A DNA stretch of 64,000 nt, from assembly GCA_902765025.1 (NCBI GenBank), contig CACWYC010000002.1, forward strand, positions 45,747 through 109,746. The letters are read 5' to 3'. Under the pieces are notes generated by a model. The model worked only from the letters and a program-made list of their open reading frames with translations, made no database searches and was not told where the DNA came from. The DNA comes from Oscillospiraceae bacterium (GTDB lineage: Bacteria > Bacillota > Clostridia > Oscillospirales > Oscillospiraceae). The position numbers and the translations under genes were made by a program. This document shows, piece by piece, positions 36,209-42,434 of the stretch. Numbering within the stretch: position 1 is the first letter of the stretch; each line of letters begins with the position of its first letter.

Positions 36209-37621
36209 ATGAACAACAGAAAAAAACTCTTTACGTCCATGGCCGTCGTGCTTGCCCTGCTGATGGCGCTGACGGTTGACGCTTGGGCGACTGGAAACGC
36301 AAACGAAGCAGACTTGAATCTTGTCCTTGCCCCGGAAACGCAGCTTGACGTGTATGTGGACGGCACATGGTCGGGCGAACTCTCCGACACCTATGCCTAT
36401 GGAGACACGGCGACACTCGCAGCTCCTGCGGCCAGCGGAGGCAAGAACTTTTCCCATTGGACGGCAGACGGCTCCATCGTCAGTTACAGCAACCCGCTGA
36501 AACTGACCATGAACGCCCACACCACGCTTTACGCCGTCTATGCAAATAGTGTAACGGCTAAGCCCGTCGCAGGCTTTACTTCGATTACCCGGACGAACGA
36601 CGGCAAGAGCATTTCGTTCCAGGCAATCGCGTACCCAAATGATGCAACTGTAACTGGTGTTGGCATCGTTTACAGCACCACCGCAACAGGCAACAACCTG
36701 AAAATTGACGGCACGGGCGTTACGCAAGTGGCGGCTGAGAAGCTGACCGATTCGACCACCACAATGCCCGACAGCGTTCTGGACGATAACAACTGCTGGA
36801 TGCTGCAAATCACCCCGACTGACAGCAGCACGGTCTATCACGCCCGTGCCTATGTGACCGTTGACGGAACCACCACCTACGGCGACGTGAAAGATGTGAA
36901 GCTGTCCGAGTTGCAGAGCGGCGTTTCGTTGACCGCCAATCTGGACGGCATTGACCCGCAGAGCGATTCAACGGAGCAAGCTGATTTGACAAACGCACTG
37001 GCAAATCTGGCGAACAGTATGCGCACCGTAACCTTTGACGCCAACGGCGGCACAGGTACGATGGCGCCGCAGGGAGTTGTCAGCGGCACGGCAACAACGC
37101 TCAACGCCAACACCTTCACCCGTGAGGGCTACACCTTCACCGGCTGGGCCACCAGCGAGAAGGGGAACGTGATCTACAAGGACGGCGACGAGGCCACCCT
37201 TGCGGAGAACGTGACACTCTACGCTCAGTGGAAGAGCAACGCCAGCCCCGCCCCGGCGTCCACGCCCACCACCGGCCCCCTCACCGTCACATCGGAGATC
37301 GGCACCATCACCCGCGTCACCGTGGACGGCAAGACGGTGAACAGCAAGTACTACTTCATCAGCGGCAGCAACGTGGTGCTGTCGGAGGAGTTTATGAGCA
37401 CTCTGGCCCCCGGCAAGCACACCATCCGGCTCTATGACGGCAAGACCTCCGCCACCGCCACCTGGACCATCGAGGGCACCGCCTCCGCCCAGCAGGCGAA
37501 GACCGCCGCCACCGGCGATGCCGGCGTGACCCACTACGGCGTCCTGGCCGCCGCCGCGGCAGCCGCCATCTGCGCCGTCCTGGCTTGCGCCTGGGTGGCC
37601 AGGAAGCGGAAAGCGGCGTGA
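36209..37621 (+). CDS. Membrane-anchored surface protein with InlB-type repeat
   Basis: 470 aa from the ATG at 36209 with GGAGGAAAG upstream. The signal peptide ends near DAWA. An InlB-type repeat (TFDANGGTGTMAPQG...YTFTGWATSEKG...LYAQWK) is near residues 270-335. A C-terminal hydrophobic helix (VLAAAAAAAICAVLACAWVA) is followed by RKRKAA. ATGD before that helix resembles a degenerate sorting signal, but no LPxTG is present, so it may simply be membrane-anchored. The last 400 bp are richer in G+C than the rest of the gene, hinting at recent recombination with a chromosomal surface gene. Confidence 0.8.
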   Translation: MNNRKKLFTSMAVVLALLMALTVDAWATGNANEADLNLVLAPETQLDVYVDGTWSGELSDTYAYGDTATLAAPAASGGKNFSHWTADGSIVSYSNPLKLTMNAHTTLYAVYANSVTAKPVAGFTSITRTNDGKSISFQAIAYPNDATVTGVGIVYSTTATGNNLKIDGTGVTQVAAEKLTDSTTTMPDSVLDDNNCWMLQITPTDSSTVYHARAYVTVDGTTTYGDVKDVKLSELQSGVSLTANLDGIDPQSDSTEQADLTNALANLANSMRTVTFDANGGTGTMAPQGVVSGTATTLNANTFTREGYTFTGWATSEKGNVIYKDGDEATLAENVTLYAQWKSNASPAPASTPTTGPLTVTSEIGTITRVTVDGKTVNSKYYFISGSNVVLSEEFMSTLAPGKHTIRLYDGKTSATATWTIEGTASAQQAKTAATGDAGVTHYGVLAAAAAAAICAVLACAWVARKRKAA

Positions 37622-37653
37622 CGGGAAGAAAACGATAGCATCAGAATAAGGAC

Positions 37654-37690
37654 AGCCCCCCGGCTCCTGTGATGGGAGCCGGGGGGCTTT
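37654..37690 (+). terminator. Terminator after the surface-protein genes
   Basis: AGCCCCCCGGCTCC, 6-nt loop, GGGAGCCGGGGGGCT, TTTTC. Confidence 0.9.
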
Positions 37691-37726
37691 TCGTTGCAAT
37701 CTCCGCGCCGAAAAAAATTTTGGTGA

Positions 37727-37768
37727 GTTGCGCATGCGCAACCATATTTTTTTGCAAAATGGTATGCT
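37727..37768 (+). promoter_or_regulatory. Candidate replication-module promoter with 16-bp palindrome
   Basis: Perfect palindrome GTTGCGCATGCGCAAC (37727-37742) ends 20 bp before an extended -10 (TGG-TATGCT, 37760-37768). No -35 box is at the proper place; the palindrome occupies that position, as expected of a bound activator or repressor. Confidence 0.5.
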
Positions 37769-37862
37769 AATAGTGTCAGAGGTGTGCACGACTCGACGAT
37801 ACAGGCGGCAGTGCTCGGCCGGCACCAACGCCCCAAAAAATGATAGAAAGAGGTAAAAAAAT

Positions 37863-38189
37863 ATGCTTAACATCCGCGACCTTAAAATCGACATTAGTTC
37901 ATTGGGCAGCAAGATGCTGCTCACCGATGTGCAGCCCGCCTATGAGTATAAGGACGGCAAGCGGACGGACAACATCGCAGGCTATCGCTACGAGGTGGCT
38001 CTTGCGAGCCACAACCTGGACAAGCTCAACGTCCGCATCGACGGCAAGCAGCTCATGGACGCGCCGCAGGACGGATTTGCCATGGTTGTGTTTGACGGGC
38101 TGGAGGTGAGGGCCTACCAGCGCGACGACCAGATCTGCTTTGCCGCTAAGGCGACCGGCATCGCACCCGCAGGAGGCAAGACGACCTAA
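37863..38189 (+). CDS. Conserved element protein upstream of rep, possible ssDNA-binding protein
   Basis: 108 aa beginning MLNIRDLKIDISSLGSKMLLTDVQ; no signal peptide or membrane segment. Predicted mostly beta from its alternation (YRYEVALASHNLDKLNVRIDGKQL, FDGLEVRAYQ). I recall similar small proteins near Rep genes of integrative elements but cannot name the family. Rolling-circle replicons often place an ssDNA-binding protein beside rep; that role is inference from position and beta content. AAGAGG lies before the ATG. Confidence 0.65.
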   Translation: MLNIRDLKIDISSLGSKMLLTDVQPAYEYKDGKRTDNIAGYRYEVALASHNLDKLNVRIDGKQLMDAPQDGFAMVVFDGLEVRAYQRDDQICFAAKATGIAPAGGKTT

Positions 38190-38197
38190 CCCGTGAG

Positions 38198-38268
38198 GGC
38201 GGCGCGGCGGGGGTGGCAGGGGATAGCCTGCCTCTGCGGGCTATCCCCGGCCCCTCCAAAGCGCCGCC
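38198..38268 (+). other. Nested inverted repeat beside the origin
   Basis: Outer arms GGCGGCGC (38198-38205) and GCGCCGCC (38261-38268) enclose GGGGATAGCC (38219-38228) and GGCTATCCCC (38239-38248). It directly abuts the CRESS stem-loop and could be a terminator, a cruciform or a second-strand origin. Confidence 0.7.
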
Positions 38269-38316
38269 ACCGCTCGCATAGGTAGTATTACCTATGCGAG
38301 CGGTGTAGCAGTAGCA
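38269..38316 (+). other. CRESS-type rolling-circle origin
   Basis: ACCGCTCGCATAGG (38269-38282) and CCTATGCGAGCGGT (38291-38304) form a perfect 14-bp stem. The loop gives TAGTATTAC (38283-38291), matching the NANTATTAC nonanucleotide of geminivirus, nanovirus and circovirus origins. By analogy Rep would nick between T38289 and A38290. Tandem GTAGCA hexamers (38305-38310, 38311-38316) follow directly, where circoviruses carry Rep-binding iterons. Confidence 0.9.
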
Positions 38317-38341
38317 ATGAAGCGAAAAAGAGGAAAAAAAC

Positions 38342-39295
38342 ATGCCTATAACGGACACACAATCAAGAAAATATATGCTCACCATCAACAACCCGCAGGA
38401 TTGCGATATGACGCATGACCGCATTATCGAGAGGTTACAGTTGTTCCGTCCGGCTTATTGTTGTTTGGCAGACGAGATTGCGACAACCGGCACATATCAT
38501 ACGCACGTCTACGTCGTTTCGCACTCGCCCATGCGGTTCAGCACGTTCAAGCGCCGTTTCCCGACCGCCCACATCGAAAAAGCGCTCGGCACATCAAAAG
38601 AGAATCGCGATTATATCCGCAAGGAAGGCAAGTGGGCCGAGACCGCGAAGGCGGAAACCTCGGTTCCCGGTACGTTTGTCGAGTTCGGTGAACTCCCCAG
38701 CGAGGCCGAGGAGAACGCGCCGAAGATGTTCCAGCTGTTGCAGGATGTGACGGACGGGTTTACCACGTCGGAGATCATCCGCAATAACCCTGCCTTTGCC
38801 TTTAAGGGGCGCGATATCGATGCACTCCGGGAAACGCTCATGGCGGAGCGGTTTAAGGCCGTAAATCGGGATGTCCAGGTGCATTATCTCTACGGCGATA
38901 CCGGCACTGGCAAGACGCGGGGTATCTTCGAGCGGCATAGGGCAGAAGACATCTGCCGCATCACGGACTACGGGCGCGGCAACGGCCTGCGGTTCGACGC
39001 GTACCACGGACAGGACGTGCTGGTTTTCGAGGAATTTCATTCCCAGGTGCCGATCAACGCCATGCTTAACTACCTGGATGTCTACCCGCTGATGCTGCCC
39101 GCCCGCTATAACGATCGCGTGGCATGCTATACGACGGTCTACATTACCTCAAATATCCCGTTGGAGCAGCAGTATTTGGAGGTGCAGCGCGACAAGCCGG
39201 AGACGTGGCGGGCATTTTGTCGGCGCATCCAGGACATTAAAGAGTATCGCCGGGACGAAAAGACGCAAAGGGGGGTGAACAATGAAAGCAAGTGA
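38342..39295 (+). CDS. rep: CRESS-type replication initiator: HUH endonuclease plus SF3 helicase
   Basis: 317 aa. HUH domain: motif I YMLTINN (11-17), motif II HTH (53-55, in YHTHVYV), motif III YIRKEGK with catalytic Tyr91 and Lys94. SF3 helicase: Walker A GDTGTGKT (185-192), Walker B VLVFEEF (226-232) and motif C TSN (269-271). This order and spacing are those of circovirus/nanovirus-like Reps and of the bacterial pCRESS plasmid Reps, unlike Rep_trans or MobA relaxases. All key residues are intact, so it should nick the adjacent TAGTATTAC and unwind DNA. Its end overlaps the next gene by 14 bp. Confidence 0.93.
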   Translation: MPITDTQSRKYMLTINNPQDCDMTHDRIIERLQLFRPAYCCLADEIATTGTYHTHVYVVSHSPMRFSTFKRRFPTAHIEKALGTSKENRDYIRKEGKWAETAKAETSVPGTFVEFGELPSEAEENAPKMFQLLQDVTDGFTTSEIIRNNPAFAFKGRDIDALRETLMAERFKAVNRDVQVHYLYGDTGTGKTRGIFERHRAEDICRITDYGRGNGLRFDAYHGQDVLVFEEFHSQVPINAMLNYLDVYPLMLPARYNDRVACYTTVYITSNIPLEQQYLEVQRDKPETWRAFCRRIQDIKEYRRDEKTQRGVNNESK

Positions 39296-40568
39296 CAGAC
39301 TCAGATTCATGTTGCACGCAAAACTGCGTTCGCTCCTTGCCCATGAGCGCGTTAACTGTATGCTCGTCTTGATAGCTTACATCGTCGGAGCGATCCTTGT
39401 GGCCCACGCCGGCAAAACAACCGCAGCAATGGCGGAGGAGGCTGAGATGCTTCCGCCCGTAATTTATTCGGCTATGCACCATCTATTTGTGACATACATG
39501 TTCGCAGCTGGTGGCTTAGCAGCATGGCTGCGAACCAAGCCGCTCACCCGCAGGCTTGTTGCGATCTCGCTGGAGTCGATAGGTTTTACGAATCGCGCAA
39601 ATATTGCCCCCGCGTTGAGGCGTAAGCGAGTTGACAAAGACAATCCAAACATTACCGTCTGGACCTTCGAGACCAACGGCATCCCCCTCAAGGCTTGGGA
39701 TGATAGACGGGCAGAGCTGGAGACGGCACTCGGCGTTATTATTGTCCAGGCGAAATATGAGAGGGGAAACCAGCGTGTCGTCCTGTATACTGTGCCCGCC
39801 GAAAGCGATCTGCCGGACTATCTCCCCTGGAAGGATGAGTATTTGTCTGACAAGAGCTTTGTTTTGATGCTGGGAAAGGGTTACGCCGGCCCGGTCAGCG
39901 TCAATCTGGCGGACATCCCGCACATCCTACTGGGCGGTTCCACCGGCAGCGGTAAGACCATCTTGATGAAGGTAATGATTCGGCAAGCGGTTCAAAAGGG
40001 GGCGGAGGTCGCCATTGTCGACTTCAAAGGGGGCGTTGATTTTCCCCCATTCTGGCGAGATCAGCTTCGGCTGTGCTATGACGACAAAACGGTGCTTGCC
40101 TTGCTGGACGACTATATTGCCGCAATCGAAAGCCGCAAGACGCTACTATTTAAATCGGGACAATCAAATATCGACGAGTATAATCTCGCAAACAACGCTC
40201 ATTTGCCGCGATACATTCTGGCGTGCGACGAAATCGCCGAGATGCTGGACAAAACCGGCATGCCGAAAGAGCGGAAAGAGCAGATTGGACAGATCGAAAG
40301 CCGTCTGAGCGTGATTGCTCGGCAAGGGCGCGCATTTGGCGTTCATTTGATCCTTGCCACGCAGCGGCCGGACGCCAACGTCCTATCCGGCCAGATTCGG
40401 AACAATATCAGTTGCCGCATTTGCGGCAGGGCGGACAACGTACTCTCCCAAATCATCCTTGACAGCACCAGTGCCGCCGATCGAATTCCGAAAGAGGCGA
40501 AGGGGCGCTTCCTGCTCCATGACGGTACAGAATTCCAGGGGTTCTGGCTGGACGAGGGTACCCTCTGA
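39282..40568 (+). CDS. FtsK/TcpA-like DNA translocase or coupling ATPase
   Basis: 428 aa. Two N-terminal membrane helices (~26-43 and ~65-83), a linker, then a RecA-like motor: Walker A GGSTGSGKT (218-226), Walker B YILACDE (311-317) and the FtsK-type RQGRAFGVHLILATQRPD (348-365). It resembles coupling proteins of Tn916-like and other Gram-positive elements, which bring relaxosomes to a secretion channel. The ATG lies inside the rep 3' end with AAAGGGGGGTG upstream, so replication and translocation genes are co-translated. With no relaxase gene, Rep-bound DNA is the likely cargo. Confidence 0.87.
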   Translation: MKASDRLRFMLHAKLRSLLAHERVNCMLVLIAYIVGAILVAHAGKTTAAMAEEAEMLPPVIYSAMHHLFVTYMFAAGGLAAWLRTKPLTRRLVAISLESIGFTNRANIAPALRRKRVDKDNPNITVWTFETNGIPLKAWDDRRAELETALGVIIVQAKYERGNQRVVLYTVPAESDLPDYLPWKDEYLSDKSFVLMLGKGYAGPVSVNLADIPHILLGGSTGSGKTILMKVMIRQAVQKGAEVAIVDFKGGVDFPPFWRDQLRLCYDDKTVLALLDDYIAAIESRKTLLFKSGQSNIDEYNLANNAHLPRYILACDEIAEMLDKTGMPKERKEQIGQIESRLSVIARQGRAFGVHLILATQRPDANVLSGQIRNNISCRICGRADNVLSQIILDSTSAADRIPKEAKGRFLLHDGTEFQGFWLDEGTL

Positions 40569-40583
40569 ACGGTGGTGGTCTCC

Positions 40584-40781
40584 ATGGCGGAAAAGGTCCC
40601 TGTTTGGGAAAAGGTCAACCTCAATCTTGAAGAGGCTGCAGCGTATTTTGGAATCGGCGTTAACAAGCTCCGTGAGATGACGAGCGATGAAGCCTGCCCG
40701 TATGTTTTGTGGAACGGCAGCAAGCGTCTGATTAAGCGCAAAGCGTTGGAGCGGTATCTGGAACAGAGCTATTCCATTTAA
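40584..40781 (+). CDS. xis: Excisionase, Tn916 Xis family
   Basis: 65 aa: VPVWEKVNLNLEEAAAYFGIGVNKLREM followed by WNGSKRLIKRKALERYLE. The layout is a winged-helix excisionase (helix-turn-helix, then the wing RLIKR) very like Tn916 Xis. A GTG at 40572 is in frame, but the ATG at 40584 gives the usual Tn916-like N-terminus. It is 15 bp after the ATPase gene and 90 bp before int, in the normal xis-int order. It should bend the ends and favour excision. Confidence 0.88.
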   Translation: MAEKVPVWEKVNLNLEEAAAYFGIGVNKLREMTSDEACPYVLWNGSKRLIKRKALERYLEQSYSI

Positions 40782-40797
40782 CTAATGTATCTGATTG

Positions 40798-40846
40798 TTG
40801 ACAGGGAGAACACGCTCGCGGTATAATCCGCATAGAGCGTGTTCTC
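40798..40846 (+). promoter_or_regulatory. int promoter embedded in a perfect inverted repeat
   Basis: TTGACA (40798-40803), 18 bp, TATAAT (40822-40827). GAGAACACGCTC (40806-40817) and GAGCGTGTTCTC (40835-40846) are perfectly inverted and straddle the -10 box. GAACACGCTCG recurs at 30702-30712 near the left end. Confidence 0.8.
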
Positions 40847-40871
40847 TCTCTCAGAAAGGAGATAATCTTTT

Positions 40872-42125
40872 ATGGCAGAGAGACGCAAAGACAACAAAAA
40901 GCGCGTATTAAAGGAGGGCGAATACCAGCGGGCAAACGGTACATTTGAATATAAATGGCGAGACCGGCGAGGCAAGCGGCATTCAGTATATGCCAAAACG
41001 CTTGACGAACTGCGGGAAAAAGAACTTGATGTTCTCCGCGATGTGCTCGATGGCATTCGCGCAGAAGGCAGAGATATTACCGTCAATGACCTCTATCAAT
41101 CATGGGTACAGCTGAAACGGGGACTGAAAGACAATACCTTTCAAAACTACCGGTATATGTACCGCCAGTTTGTTGAGCCTGATTTCGGGCGTTCAAAGGT
41201 TGTGGATTTGAAACGGAGCGACGTTAGGGCGTTTTACAACCGCTTGGCGGACGAACAGCACCTGAAAGCCTCCACCATAGACTGTGTGCATACGGTGTTG
41301 CATCAAGTTCTTGAGCTGGGTGTTGACGATGACTATATCCGTTATAATCCGTCTGACAATGCGCTCAAGGAACTGAAAAAGGCGCACTGCAATGATTCCG
41401 TTAAGCGCAAGGCGCTGACCGTGCAGGAGCAGGAGCTTTTTGAGGCGTTTTTGAAACGCCCCGGCGAGTATAACAAATGGTATCCTGTTTTCATTGTGAT
41501 GCTTTGGACGGGGCTGCGCGTGGGCGAGGTCACAGGGCTGCGGTGGTGTGATATTGATTTAGATGCCGAAACCATCAATGTCAATCATACACTTGTCTAT
41601 TACGACAAGGGACATAATGACGGAATGAGTTTTGCTATCAACACGCCAAAAACCGAGGCTGGCAAGCGGACGGTTCCTATGCTGCCGATAGTCAAGCAAG
41701 CGTTTTTGATTGAGAAGCAGAACCAAGAGGATTTCGGGATCAAATGCACTGCCACGGTGGACGGCTACACTGATTTCATCTTTGTCAATCGCTTTGGCGG
41801 CGTCCAGCACCATGCAACGCTTAACAAGGCGCTGAGGCGTATCATCCGCGATTGCAATTATGATGCATTGGACAAGCACAAGGGTGAGGGCGAACCGGTA
41901 TTGCTCCCCAAGTTCTCGAACCACTCCCTGCGCCACACATTCACGACACGGATGTGCGAGGCTGGCGTCAACATTAAGGCAATGCAAGAAATCCTCGGAC
42001 ATGCCGACGCAGAGACTACGATGGATATTTACGCCGAAGCAACGGATGAGTTGAAGCGCGCCGAACTTATCAATTTTGAGGACTACTTCAACCGTTCCAA
42101 GCTCGCCCCAACTGGTACAAAATAG
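40872..42125 (+). CDS. int: Tyrosine integrase, Tn916 Int type
   Basis: 417 aa. An N-terminal arm-binding domain (residues ~1-65, GTFEYKWRDRRGKRHSVYAKT) precedes a SAM-like core-binding domain (~70-165) and the catalytic domain with Arg216 (TGLRVGE), Lys260 (TPKTEAGKR), His351 and Arg354 (HSLRHTF), His377 (LGHAD) and Tyr387 (DIYAEA). All catalytic residues are intact. It reads toward attR, whose arm-like sites begin 3 bp after its stop. It is preceded by its own operator-bearing promoter. Confidence 0.96.
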   Translation: MAERRKDNKKRVLKEGEYQRANGTFEYKWRDRRGKRHSVYAKTLDELREKELDVLRDVLDGIRAEGRDITVNDLYQSWVQLKRGLKDNTFQNYRYMYRQFVEPDFGRSKVVDLKRSDVRAFYNRLADEQHLKASTIDCVHTVLHQVLELGVDDDYIRYNPSDNALKELKKAHCNDSVKRKALTVQEQELFEAFLKRPGEYNKWYPVFIVMLWTGLRVGEVTGLRWCDIDLDAETINVNHTLVYYDKGHNDGMSFAINTPKTEAGKRTVPMLPIVKQAFLIEKQNQEDFGIKCTATVDGYTDFIFVNRFGGVQHHATLNKALRRIIRDCNYDALDKHKGEGEPVLLPKFSNHSLRHTFTTRMCEAGVNIKAMQEILGHADAETTMDIYAEATDELKRAELINFEDYFNRSKLAPTGTK

Positions 42126-42127
42126 CT

Positions 42128-42159
42128 TACGACCAACTTACGACTGACTTACGACCACT
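42128..42159 (+). repeat. Right-end integrase arm-site candidates
   Basis: TTACGACCAA (42128), TTACGACTGA (42139), TTACGACCAC (42150): three decamers spaced 11 bp, matching the left-end pair. Confidence 0.7.
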
Positions 42160-42166
42160 TGCGGAG

Positions 42167-42234
42167 GCTTGCGTAGAGATATGCAATTCGCCGGAAAAGG
42201 AGCCCCCGCGAAAACAGGCTTGCGTAGGGATATA
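42167..42234 (+). repeat. 17-bp direct repeat at the right end
   Basis: GGCTTGCGTAGAGATAT (42167-42183) and GGCTTGCGTAGGGATAT (42218-42234), 16/17 identical, 51 bp apart. Likely Xis, Int or host-factor sites. Confidence 0.6.
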
Positions 42235-42260
42235 AAGACTTGCAAAAAATAAAGCCTGAT

Positions 42261-42287
42261 TTCCCCACCATGAAGCCCCTGGACTGA
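42261..42287 (+). repeat. attR, displaced native lysS 3' end
   Basis: TTCCCCACC-ATGAAGCC-CCTGGACTGA still reads FPTMKPLD-stop with chromosome-like G/C-ending codons. It is followed by ordinary chromosomal DNA. Confidence 0.85.
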
Positions 42288-42310
42288 CAACCGCATTGTG
42301 ACCATTTCCG

Positions 42311-42340
42311 CCCCGGCAGATGTGTCTGCCGGGGTTTTTC
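42311..42340 (+). terminator. Original lysS terminator, displaced by the element
   Basis: CCCCGGCAGA, TGTG loop, TCTGCCGGGG, TTTTT. It lies 24 bp beyond the stop codon in attR. Confidence 0.9.
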
Positions 42341-42365
42341 CGCCCTTTTCGCCCCAAATGCGGCC

Positions 42366-42394
42366 TTGACAAAGGGAAACGATACCTATATATT
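42366..42394 (+). promoter_or_regulatory. Promoter of the methyltransferase-dprA-topA unit
   Basis: TTGACA (42366-42371), 17 bp, TATATT (42389-42394). Confidence 0.8.
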
Positions 42395-42434
42395 AAAGAA
42401 TTGTAATTCATGCACAGTGGGGGAGTGACCTCTT

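Larger units (their letters stand above)
30603..42287 (+). mobile_element. Integrative mobilizable element with a CRESS-type replicon
   Basis: 11.7-kb element in the 3' end of lysS, bounded by 27-bp imperfect direct repeats (23/27 identical). Base composition is clearly poorer in G+C than the flanks. Gene order: leader ORF, XRE regulator, two surface proteins, 108-aa protein, CRESS-type origin, Rep, FtsK/TcpA-like ATPase, Xis, Int. Int and Xis are of Tn916 type. No recognisable MobA/Orf20 relaxase and no type IV secretion genes are present. Autonomous conjugation is therefore unlikely and a helper element is inferred. Confidence 0.88.

Noticed and set aside
33761..36841. 1026-codon minus-strand open frame across the surface-protein genes
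   Set aside because: The plus strand has signal peptides, ribosome-binding sites and recognisable repeat domains; the minus frame has none.
36209..37621. LPxTG sortase substrate
   Set aside because: A hydrophobic helix and basic tail are present, but no LPxTG; only ATGD resembles a sorting motif, so no firm claim is made.
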